Assembly (NCBI GenBank): GCA_001768195.1
Contig: MENI01000077.1
Coordinates: 1-64,000, forward strand
Direction: 5' to 3'
DNA length: 64,000 nucleotides
Source of the DNA: Bacteroidetes bacterium GWA2_40_15
Lineage (GTDB): Bacteria; Bacteroidota; Bacteroidia; Bacteroidales; VadinHA17
Shown here one piece after another: positions 56,629 through 64,000 of this stretch. Every line of letters starts with the position of its first letter. Position 1 is the first letter of the stretch. Made by a program: the position numbers and the translations under genes. The notes under the pieces were generated by a model that worked only from the letters and a program-made list of their open reading frames with translations, made no database searches and was not told the DNA's origin.

Positions 56629-57912
56629 ATGGAGATATTAGTTATCAGCATTCTTATAGTTCTGAACGGATTCTTTGCACTATCCGAAATCGCTCTTGTT
56701 TCAAGTAAACGATCAAGACTTGAACAGCTTAGAAAAGAAGGCCGCAGAGGATCTGAATCAGCTTTGCTTTTAATGAATGACTCGGAGAGTTTTCTCTCTG
56801 CCATCCAGGTAGGGATAACTCTTATCGGGATAATAACAGGTGTTTATGGAGGTATAAACATAGCAGACGACTTTGCACCATTCTTCGAACGTTTCGATTT
56901 ATTAAGGAATTCAGCTGACGAAATAGCCCTTACGGTTACTGTTCTGATAATTACTTACTTCTCGATACTTTTTGGTGAGCTGGTGCCAAAGACCCTGGCT
57001 TTAAGCAATCCTGAAAAGATTGCAGTCAGAATAGCTCCCGTTATATACTATTTCAGCCTGGTTTTTTATCCTGTGGTGAAATTCCTCTCTTTTTCAACCA
57101 CACTGATAAATAATATAATAGGTATCAGGAAACCCCATGAACATACAACAGAAGCCGAGCTGAGACATATGCTCAAGATTGCTTCGCATGAGGGTGTGAT
57201 AGAAAAAGAGCAGAACCTGATTCATGAGAAAGTCTTCTACTTCTCTGATAAACAAGCCAGACATATAATGACTCACAGAATGGAGGTTGAATGGATAGAC
57301 ATAAATCTTCCTCCTGAAGTTATTAAGGAAAGCATCCGCAGATCAAAGCACAGCCGGCTGGTATGCTGCATGGAAAACCTTGACAATTTTATTGGCGTCC
57401 TTAGTCTGAAAGACTTCCTTGCTGCCGATCACTTTTCCGATGAATTTGTGATCTCTGATCTTCTTACACAGCCGCTTATAGTCCCTGAAACTGCAGAAGC
57501 TTATAAAGTTCTGAATCTTTTCAGGGAAAAGCAGTTGCATTTCTGCATTGTGGTGAACGAGTATGGCAGCATTGAAGGGATAATAACTCTCCACGACATA
57601 CTCGAAAACCTTATTGGCGACATCCCTGAGGAGGGAGAAAAATATGAACCCGACATATTTGTCCGTGATGATAAATCCTACCTGGTTAGCGGTGATGCTC
57701 CCGTTGAAATACTCGACGGGATCTTCGATAACTATCTTACTGATCTTGAAAATGTTGACTATACATCAGTTGCAGGATTTGTATTGAGTAAAATAGATAA
57801 AAGTCCGCAGGTAGGAGACAAGTTTACATTCAATGATTTCATAATTGAGATAGTTGACATTGATGGTAAAAGGATTGACAAGGTCCTGATAAGTAAAAAA
57901 TTATTCGGGTAA
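56629..57912 (+). CDS. CNNM/CorC-type transporter (hemolysin family)
   Basis: 427 aa from ATG at 56629 (GTG at 56581 would put the start inside the promoter). DUF21/CNNM membrane domain with 3-4 helices (ILNGFFALSEIALVSSKR-type start, LSEIALVSSKRSRLE), then a pair of CBS motifs (about 210-330; RHIMTHRMEVEWID, VNEYGSIEGIITLHDILENL) and a C-terminal CorC/HlyC domain (YLVSGDAPVEILDGIF). Members regulate or perform Mg2+/Co2+ export; the old name hemolysin is misleading. Transcribed from its own promoter. Confidence 0.92.
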   Translation: MEILVISILIVLNGFFALSEIALVSSKRSRLEQLRKEGRRGSESALLLMNDSESFLSAIQVGITLIGIITGVYGGINIADDFAPFFERFDLLRNSADEIALTVTVLIITYFSILFGELVPKTLALSNPEKIAVRIAPVIYYFSLVFYPVVKFLSFSTTLINNIIGIRKPHEHTTEAELRHMLKIASHEGVIEKEQNLIHEKVFYFSDKQARHIMTHRMEVEWIDINLPPEVIKESIRRSKHSRLVCCMENLDNFIGVLSLKDFLAADHFSDEFVISDLLTQPLIVPETAEAYKVLNLFREKQLHFCIVVNEYGSIEGIITLHDILENLIGDIPEEGEKYEPDIFVRDDKSYLVSGDAPVEILDGIFDNYLTDLENVDYTSVAGFVLSKIDKSPQVGDKFTFNDFIIEIVDIDGKRIDKVLISKKLFG

Positions 57913-57925
57913 ATTATAAAAATCG

Positions 57926-58160
57926 ATGAAAAAGAACCGCAGGGATTTTTTCAGGATCTCAGGCCTGGCAGGTCTGGGCCTGGCAAGCTCCTCTTTCTTA
58001 AATGATCTTTCACAACAGACACATAGCCAAACATTTAACATGTCGGGTTATTCTGCTCCCAAACTCAACAAAGTGAGAACAGGCTTTATTGGAGTAGGTA
58101 CATTGTGAAGGGGCCTATATTCACGATCTTAATGGAGATTTCATGTGGTCTCATAATTAA
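57926..58160 (+). pseudogene. Gfo/Idh/MocA oxidoreductase remnant
   Basis: N-terminal 60 residues with a Tat leader (RRDFFRISGLAGLGLASSS) and the first Rossmann strand (KVRTGFIGVG) of a family of typically 400-450 aa, then a stop at 58108. The next 50 nt in another frame read GAYIHDLNGDFMWSHN and a stop at 58160, which could be the end of the same gene. The assignment of that tail is a guess. The rest of the gene is missing. A beta carbonic anhydrase gene follows. Confidence 0.65.
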
Positions 58161-58172
58161 TACCTGAATGTT

Positions 58173-58715
58173 ATGAATAAATTCCTTCCGGTCAATTCAA
58201 TCAGTGATATTCTTCCTATGTACACAGGAACTCCAATCGGACTTCTCCTTGAGTACCATAACCTGAACCGGCCCTATGAAACCTATGATAAAGCTGAACT
58301 TCTTGTAGGTATGTGCATGGACAACCGAAAGCATCTACATATCCCGGATAATTTTGCCTTCATCATCCGGTCAGGTGGAGCCAATCTTCGATACAGTGAA
58401 TTCAAAGTGTCATACGCAATAGCGGTTGGAAGTGTGAGCCACATAGTACTTATCGGTCACAACAACTGCGGCATGGTAAACCTTATCTCAAGAGAGGCTG
58501 AGTTTATAAGAGGTCTCGTAAATACTGCCGGATGGGAAAAAGAGCGGGCTGAAGAACATTTCATGCACTTTGCTCCGATGTTCGAAATTGGCAATGAAAC
58601 TGACTTCATACTGAGCGAAACTAAACGTCTCCGGCTTCGTTATCCGAAAGTTATAATAGCCCCATTATATTATAAAGTAGAAGACAATAAACTTTACTTC
58701 ATTAAAGAAAATTAA
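58173..58715 (+). CDS. Beta-class carbonic anhydrase-like protein
   Basis: A 180-aa protein. Zn ligand motif C-x-D-x-R is in VGMCMDNRKHL, and the H-x2-C pair is in IGHNNCGM (about residues 93-97), so all beta-CA ligands (Cys, His, Cys) and the Asp-Arg dyad are present. It lacks the long N-terminal arm of many members. It converts CO2 to bicarbonate; cytoplasmic, with no signal. It is intact between two pseudogenes, with a 4-nt gap to the next. Confidence 0.85.
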   Translation: MNKFLPVNSISDILPMYTGTPIGLLLEYHNLNRPYETYDKAELLVGMCMDNRKHLHIPDNFAFIIRSGGANLRYSEFKVSYAIAVGSVSHIVLIGHNNCGMVNLISREAEFIRGLVNTAGWEKERAEEHFMHFAPMFEIGNETDFILSETKRLRLRYPKVIIAPLYYKVEDNKLYFIKEN

Positions 58716-58719
58716 AAAC

Positions 58720-60110
58720 ATGACTACCCGGCTGACCTTTTTAATCCTGCTCTTATCTCTTATTTCTCATTCATGTTATTCAACCGACTGGCCTGTACTG
58801 AAAAAATATGACCGTGAACGCATCTACAAAATTGCTATGCCTGTAGGTGGAATCGGAACAGGTACTGTCTCTCTCGGGGGAAGGGGAAACCTCCAGGACT
58901 GGGAGATTATGGGAAGGCCGGCAAAAGGATATAACCCGGGACCGGGAAGAAACAATTCACCATTCTTCACCCTTTATACAGAAGCAAATGGCAAAAAAGA
59001 TCTCCGGCTAATTGAAGGAGCCCTCCCATTTTACGAGTATGAGGGAGCATCCGGCGCTATAGCCACAAATCATGGACTGCCAAGGTTCAGTGAAGCCACA
59101 TTCGATGCTGCTTATCCTTTCGGACAGGTAAACCTCAGAACTCCTCAGATCCCTGTAAGTGTCAGGATGAAAGCATTTAATCCGATGATCCCCGGCGATA
59201 TTGACAACAGCAGTATACCTGTGGCAGTAATTGACTATGAGCTGACCAATCACTCAAAGGAAGCGGTTAAATTCAGCATTTGCGGACCGATGAAAATCTG
59301 TTCAACGGAGAGTATTACATCCATAAAATAATTATCCCGGAGAAGGAAGATATACCGGAAGAACAGCTTGTGGGAATGGGGTCAGCTGATTATGGAAATC
59401 CCGATTACCAGCTGGGTGAAGGCTGCCTGGTGGACCAGCTTGTTGGCCAGTATCTTGCACATGTCTGCGGACTGGGTTATCTTCTCAAAAAAGAGAATGT
59501 TGCAAAAACCCTGGAGAGCATTATGAAGTACAATTACAAGAGCGACCTCTCAGATCATTTCAATTGTTTCAGGAGTTATGCCCTCGGCAATGAAGCAGCC
59601 TTGCTAATGGCCTCCTATCCAAAATCACGACCGGTCAATCCATTCCCGTACTTCACCGAAGTAATGACAGGTTTCGAATATACTGCTGCCATCGGTATGC
59701 TTTATGAAGGCCAGACTGACGAAGGATTGAAATGTATTGCCAATATACGCGACAGGTATGACGGGCGTAAGAGAAGTCCATTCGACGAAGCTGAATGTGG
59801 CCATCATTATGGAAGGGCTATGGCAAGCTGGTCGTCTGCTTTGGCATTGACAGGTTTCCATTATTCAGCTGTTACAAAGGAGATGAAATTTGGAGATAAA
59901 ACAGGCAGATACTTCTGGTCAGACGGATATGCATACGGAACAGCCGATATATCAGCCGGAGAAGCCGGAGCAAAAAGATCTGTTCTTATCACCGTTCTGA
60001 ATGGCAGATCAGAGATAATAAAAATGACAATAGAAGGAGCAGGATCAGTATCAGGAAAGAAAGTAAGATCATTAAATGCCGGGGATAGTGAAACTTTCAT
60101 AATCAGGTAA
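58720..60110 (+). pseudogene. GH116 glucosylceramidase-like gene with large internal deletion and frameshift
   Basis: The N-terminal part (58720-59300) has a signal peptide and the GH116 N-terminal domain: MPVGGIGTGTVSLGGRGNLQ and DWEIMGRPAKGYNPGPG. The chain is then interrupted near 59290 at FSICGPM. The remaining sequence, out of frame from about 59280, begins [16 protein letters not shown] and continues through the C-terminal part of the catalytic domain ([20 protein letters not shown]). The middle 400 or so residues, including both catalytic residues (by family knowledge), are missing. Intact relatives are about 850 aa. Confidence 0.82.
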
Positions 60111-60173
60111 CTGCATTTAAGATGATAGTGATCTGGCCTGATTTTTGTAATATTGCAGTCAAATACATATAAA

Positions 60174-60584
60174 ATGCATCTGAAGAAAACTATTGCCGGA
60201 CTGACAGCTGTAATAATATCGATGGTATTTTTTGGTTCATGCAGTCTTGATACTAAAACTGTTGAGCCCTATTTAATACAGGTCGACAGCATTATGGCGC
60301 CTGATACTGTTACTCCAAAAACTGTTTTTGAGATAAGGCTTTATGGCATCGTCGGACCAAGCTCCTGCTACTCACTCGAGAAAGTATATTGTTTTGTTAC
60401 GGAACAAAAGGATATAACGGTAGAGGTACGTGGAACTTACCGGTACGAAGGAATTGCATGTGCCGACGGGGTAGTCTATCTTGATACCAAAGTTGAAACA
60501 AATGTTCCAACCTCAGGAATATACACAATAAAGGTCCTGCTGCAGGATAACACTTTCATGGAAAAAAAGCTTGTTGGCAGGTAA
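60174..60584 (+). CDS. Small lipoprotein of unknown function
   Basis: About 136 aa from ATG at 60174; the TTG at 60153 is rejected. Lipobox FFGSC (Cys23). The mature part is a single beta-sandwich-like domain (MAPDTVTPKTVFEIRLYGIV, YCFVTEQKDITVEVRGTY) that resembles immunoglobulin-like adhesion modules. No partner gene is evident. A strong promoter for the next gene begins right after its stop. Confidence 0.65.
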   Translation: MHLKKTIAGLTAVIISMVFFGSCSLDTKTVEPYLIQVDSIMAPDTVTPKTVFEIRLYGIVGPSSCYSLEKVYCFVTEQKDITVEVRGTYRYEGIACADGVVYLDTKVETNVPTSGIYTIKVLLQDNTFMEKKLVGR

Positions 60585-60616
60585 TTGAATTATAACCGGA
60601 GAATTTTCTATCTTTC
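60585..60616 (+). promoter_or_regulatory. Bacteroidota-type promoter of GH gene
   Basis: TTG at 60585-60587, exactly 21 nt, then tatctttc at 60609-60616 (one mismatch to TAnnTTTG). Start codon at 60650. Confidence 0.5.
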
Positions 60617-60649
60617 TGTTGTTTTTTTAATTCACCTAAATTTCCTGAT

Positions 60650-62137
60650 ATGAGAAATCTTGTATTGGCGGGTTTTTTGTTTGTGCTATGCAGTTCATGC
60701 AGCAGCGACAAGGCTGACATTAACATTAATGCTGACCAGGTAAGGTATAAAATGGCAGGAGGTATAGGGGCATCATGGCATGCTATCAGCGAAGATACGA
60801 TTGATGAGGCTCCTGAATATAAATGGGCTTTGCGATACAAAAATTCCCGCGGAAGCGCCTGGGGAGGAAATCCTCCGGTAACAAACACTGAAGCATGGCA
60901 ACAGATCTTTAAGCATGCAGGTTGGCTGGGATTCTCATTCGTAAGGGTTGAGCTCAGCGCCCGTATGTATGAACCCGAAAGAAATAAATTCGACTGGGAT
61001 AATGAAGAGATGCTGGCTCTTTATAAAATTCTGGATTGGGCCGAAGCCAATAACGCTGATGTATTCCTGCAACAGATGTGGCACAATGTAAAGTGGAACT
61101 CATACCCGGGTGTTCAGCCTCTGCTTAGTGCACCAAAGTCGCTTGAGGATTTTGCCGAAGGAATAGCAACTCTTGTGGAACATCTTACAGTAACAAAAAA
61201 ATACAACTGTATAAAATGGGTATGCATAACCAATGAGCCTCCGGGTGGCAGCTGGGGATCGTGGTGGAGCATGGGCGAAACAAATCCTCCTGTTACTCCT
61301 GCCTGGAAAGAGGTGAGAAAAGCGCTCGATAAGAGGAATCTGACGCTACCAATATCAGGACCCGACTGGACTGACCTTCCGGTATTCGATGAAGCTAAAA
61401 TCGATTTTGATGAATTTATAGGAGCATACGATATCCACTCCTACCAGGGAATTGACGAAAAGAAGCAGAAGATAGTTGAGGACTGGGCAGAGTGGGCACG
61501 GAAACATAACAAACCGTTGTTTCTTTCAGAGATAGGCGACATGAGGCTGGGTTGGAAGGACAGCAATCCCGGACCAAAGTCGTTTGCCACAGCCCTCTCG
61601 AATGCCGAATCTGTGCTCAGAGGTCTGAACGCAGGGGTGAGCGCTTTTAACAGGTGGAGTTTTACCAACAGGGGCGATCTCGACGGGCAGTTTCAATTAA
61701 TACGAACGTGGGATATTGAAAATAAAAAGTACTATGATAAAATTGAGGTTGAACCGGAGGCCTTCTACGGTTATGGGATAATTACCCGGTTCATGGCAAA
61801 GCACTCCTCTGTTGTACACACAGATACAATTGCAAATAAGGCCATCCTCTCACAAACTCTTAAGAGCGATGGCGGGAAGATTACAACATATATTCTTAAC
61901 AAAAGTGATACCTCACTGGTTGTGAAAATCAGGATGACAGGCGTTGATGATCAGAAGTTATACCTGTATCGTGCTACAAAAGAGGAAGTTACAAATCCTG
62001 GCTTCAGGATGGATCCATTAAAGGAGATCGATCTCAGAGATGGAAAAGTCATAGTACTTGATCTTCCTGCGAAAAGCATCAGCACACTGACAAGTTTCAG
62101 AAGCATGCATGAAGATGCGGCGAGAGATGAGGAGTGA
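60650..62137 (+). CDS. Clan GH-A glycosidase (GH30/GH39-like)
   Basis: A 495-aa lipoprotein (lipobox LCSSC). TIM barrel with FSFVRVELSARMYEPERNKF, acid/base Glu in WVCITNEPPGG (NEP motif) and nucleophile Glu in KPLFLSEIGDMRL, then a C-terminal beta-sandwich (about 380-485). This fits clan GH-A retaining enzymes such as GH30 glucocerebrosidase/xylanase or GH39. The exact family cannot be read. The last residues (HEDAARDEE) run into a ga-rich stretch. Confidence 0.72.
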   Translation: MRNLVLAGFLFVLCSSCSSDKADININADQVRYKMAGGIGASWHAISEDTIDEAPEYKWALRYKNSRGSAWGGNPPVTNTEAWQQIFKHAGWLGFSFVRVELSARMYEPERNKFDWDNEEMLALYKILDWAEANNADVFLQQMWHNVKWNSYPGVQPLLSAPKSLEDFAEGIATLVEHLTVTKKYNCIKWVCITNEPPGGSWGSWWSMGETNPPVTPAWKEVRKALDKRNLTLPISGPDWTDLPVFDEAKIDFDEFIGAYDIHSYQGIDEKKQKIVEDWAEWARKHNKPLFLSEIGDMRLGWKDSNPGPKSFATALSNAESVLRGLNAGVSAFNRWSFTNRGDLDGQFQLIRTWDIENKKYYDKIEVEPEAFYGYGIITRFMAKHSSVVHTDTIANKAILSQTLKSDGGKITTYILNKSDTSLVVKIRMTGVDDQKLYLYRATKEEVTNPGFRMDPLKEIDLRDGKVIVLDLPAKSISTLTSFRSMHEDAARDEE

Positions 62138-62359
62138 GGACTTTGGTCTTTTTCTTTTCGCCTTCCTCCTTTTACATTTTCAGTATTGACATTTACATTA
62201 TAATTTATTAAATTTGGTAAGCAATGCATCCGGGGTGGCATAAGTGGTCTGAGCAATGCACTGAATAAGGTCTTGCATCCTTTGTTGGTTGCTTATTTCT
62301 TTGTGACTGACGGGGCGGTGCTGTAGGAGGGCGAAGGGCACAAGGCGCAAGGCTCAGGG

Positions 62360-62719
62360 CAAAAGACCCAAGACAAAAGACAAAAGATACAAGAGAAAGA
62401 ACAAAGGAATATTAAGAGTGCTAAACAATTTAAAAGTGGAATAAATATGGAAACAAAGAAAAATGATTTAGCCGACAGGCTATTTGAATTTGAACTTAAA
62501 AGTATTTTGGGTTCAATTGTTCAGAAATGCAGATAAACTAACCACAAATAGAAATACTTCCTCACGGCTTTGTTTCTTAAATCCTGGGTCTTGTTTCTTT
62601 TGTCTTTTGTCTTTTGTCTTTGGTCTTGTTTCCTGAGTCTTGTTTCTTTTGTCTTTTGTCTTTTGTCTTTGGTCTTTTGTCTTTTGTCTTTGGTCTTTTG
62701 ATTTTTATCTTTTATCTTT
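62360..62719. repeat. Inverted GACAAAAG / CTTTTGTC repeats around a small gene remnant
   Basis: 62360-62400 carries aagacaaaagacaaaagata-type units. 62586-62719 carries the complementary cttttgtcttttgtctttgg units in about 15 degenerate heptamers, with a larger period near 49 nt (two copies of gtcttgtttctttt starting 62588 and 62637). The four-helix remnant lies between. The gene-free stretch 62138-62446 otherwise shows only unremarkable sequence. Confidence 0.7.
62447..62536 (+). pseudogene. Four-helix bundle protein (S23/IVP-like) remnant
   Basis: A 29-aa reading frame. It starts KKNDLADRLFEF, like the first helix of the four-helix bundle/S23 family (about 115-125 aa), and continues directly with ELKSILGSIVQKCR, which resembles the last helix and C-terminus of the same family. 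The middle 85-90 residues are absent, and the join is in frame. Too short for automatic gene finders. The assignment rests on short matches. Confidence 0.5.
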
Positions 62720-62740
62720 ACAGCAAGTCTCGTTGCTGAC

Positions 62741-64000
62741 ATGAAAAAAAAGATTACTCTTAAGCGGATCTTTCACCGCGATGCATTACGTATTGCCATT
62801 TATTTCGGTTACGATGAAGAGCTGAAGAGAATGGTCAAATCGATACAGGGTATTCAATACAGTAATACCAACAAATGTTTTTATACAAATGATACTGAAG
62901 AGAATCTAAAGATCATTTTAAAAACCTTCAGGGAGATAGCCAACATTGATATTGAACAGCTTACTGATCAAAGCAGTAAAGAGAAAATACAAAATGAAAA
63001 AGTTATTTCCAATGAAATATCAGCCACCGAAGATTACCCGGTTGCTGTCAGGAAAGTATTAAGATCTGTTGAATTCAGGATAAATGAAAGCAGCGGGTAT
63101 CTGATTATAAGGCTGCCTATACCCTACTCCACTGAATGGGTTGATGAATTAAGGAGTTACCGGGGAAGCAGATATAACGGAGCAAGCAGGGAATGGTCGC
63201 TGCCATGGTCGAAGCTTACCTGCGATTCGCTTGCTGACTATTTCAGCAGGCAGGGTGTTGAGGTTGATGTGAAGAAGGAGATAGTTGATGAAGCTCTCAG
63301 GCTTGAGAGGAAGAGGATCGGAGATGATGTAAGGGATCGCACACCAGGAAGGAAAGCCCTGGACGGATTGGACAGTCTGACGATGTATCTTGATGAGAAC
63401 AGGTACAGTACACGTACCAGGGAGGCATATCTGTCGATGATGGATTTCTTCTTCAGGTATTTCAGTGACAAAGATCCGATGGAGATTTCAAATAGTGAGA
63501 TGTCGCGCTTTATATATGAATTCATAATCAAGCTCGGTTATTCGGCATCATATCAGAATCAGATGATATCGGCAATAAAGACCTACTATTCTATGATGGG
63601 AGAAAATGCTCTGAATATTGAGGTACCGGGACGTCCACGGAGGACCAGGTCGCTTCCAAAGACATTTTCGAAGGAGGAGGTTGTCAGGATCCTGAATTCA
63701 TCGGGTAACATCAAGCATAAGCTGTTGTTATGGATAATATATTCATGTGGTTTGCGTCGGTCGGAGGTAACGAATATAAAGCTGAAGGATATAGACCGGA
63801 ACCGGAGTATTATACATATCAGGGAAGGCAAGGGGATGGTTGACAGGATAGTGCCGGTATCGGAAAAGGTATGGCACAAGGTTGATGAGTACCTGGCAGG
63901 TTATTCGCCAAGGGAGTATTTATTTGAAGGACAGACGGGAGGCAGGTATTCATCGGAGAGTGTTTACAGGGTATTCAAGTCGGCGTTAGTTAAAGCAGGG
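62741..64000 (+). CDS. Tyrosine recombinase/integrase, cut by window end
   Basis: At least 420 residues from ATG at 62741, with no stop before the window ends. The first 200 residues are an unusual N-terminal extension (RIFHRDALRIAIYFGY). Then comes a SAM-like core-binding domain (about 210-290; YSTRTREAYLSMMDFFFRY) and the catalytic domain with Arg in YSCGLRRSEVTN and Lys in GKGMVDRIVPVS. The HxxR and Tyr motifs would lie beyond 64000. The layout resembles Bacteroidota integrases of the integron/XerD-like type. It lies 22 nt after the TTTTGTC repeat block. Confidence 0.85.
   Translation, partial: MKKKITLKRIFHRDALRIAIYFGYDEELKRMVKSIQGIQYSNTNKCFYTNDTEENLKIILKTFREIANIDIEQLTDQSSKEKIQNEKVISNEISATEDYPVAVRKVLRSVEFRINESSGYLIIRLPIPYSTEWVDELRSYRGSRYNGASREWSLPWSKLTCDSLADYFSRQGVEVDVKKEIVDEALRLERKRIGDDVRDRTPGRKALDGLDSLTMYLDENRYSTRTREAYLSMMDFFFRYFSDKDPMEISNSEMSRFIYEFIIKLGYSASYQNQMISAIKTYYSMMGENALNIEVPGRPRRTRSLPKTFSKEEVVRILNSSGNIKHKLLLWIIYSCGLRRSEVTNIKLKDIDRNRSIIHIREGKGMVDRIVPVSEKVWHKVDEYLAGYSPREYLFEGQTGGRYSSESVYRVFKSALVKAG

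Noticed and set aside
62586-62719. Possible CRISPR array
   Set aside because: The repeats are contiguous degenerate heptamers without unique spacers of uniform length, and no cas genes are near.

Overview
The window reads as a chromosomal segment of a free-living member of the Bacteroidota, probably Bacteroidales/Marinilabiliales-like. The evidence is TonB-dependent receptors with carboxypeptidase-regulatory domains, many short lipoproteins, FG-GAP/VCBS and ASPIC/UnbV proteins, PspC/PadR operons, DUF5009-type acyltransferases, and promoters of the Bacteroidota type (TTTG, about 21 nt, TAnnTTTG). Species cannot be assigned. No rRNA, tRNA, CRISPR array or complete prophage was seen.

Layout. 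(1) 1-8996: a lipoprotein, an FG-GAP protein, then a translationally coupled cluster: a 1236-aa propeller/methyltransferase-like/malectin protein, a lipoprotein, a one-helix protein, an FtsX permease and a LolD-type ATPase. The propeller protein, lipoprotein and permease each carry a C-x-C motif. (2) 8997-9486: a 358-bp MITE-like element and hairpins. (3) 9487-14222, minus strand: a TonB receptor next to a cytochrome c/PQQ sugar dehydrogenase (possibly a PQQ uptake and use pair) and a CBM9-like lipoprotein. (4) 14414-28176: a carbohydrate-degradation island with a beta-helix lyase-like protein, a GH2 protein resembling plant endo-beta-mannosidase, an enolase-superfamily enzyme, an exported nitrilase homologue, an alpha-galactosidase-like enzyme, a GH18 enzyme, a HGSNAT-like acyltransferase and a TIM-barrel protein of unknown specificity. 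(5) 28618-34617: an ASPIC/UnbV-VCBS protein coupled to a vanadium haloperoxidase, then a FucP-like transporter. (6) 34795-43115: YceI, an SDR, an unknown barrel-like protein, a GT2, a rhomboid protease, a TonB receptor and a Gfo/Idh/MocA oxidoreductase. (7) 43116-44283: repeat-rich DNA with a DUF559 endonuclease remnant bracketed by inverted repeats. (8) 44284-50921: PspC-PadR-PspC operon, a paralogue of the barrel-like protein, three poorly characterised genes. (9) 51101-62137: GH92, Gfo/Idh and GH116 pseudogenes interleaved with intact genes (a sialate lyase-like enzyme with a transporter, aquaporin, CNNM-type protein, beta carbonic anhydrase, a GH-A clan glycosidase). (10) 62138-64000: TTTTGTC-type repeats, a four-helix-bundle remnant, and a tyrosine recombinase cut by the window end.

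Two themes stand out. First, the degradative genes (endo-beta-mannosidase-like GH2, GH18, GH92 remnant, sialate lyase-like enzyme, fucose-type transporter) fit breakdown of N-glycan-like glycoconjugates, although there is no SusC/SusD pair. Second, at least four and perhaps five genes (alpha/beta hydrolase, GH92, GH116, four-helix protein, possibly Gfo/Idh) keep recognisable N- and C-terminal ends but have lost the middle. This suggests recurrent internal deletion in a repeat-rich genome.

All functional calls come from reading the sequence; no database search was run.
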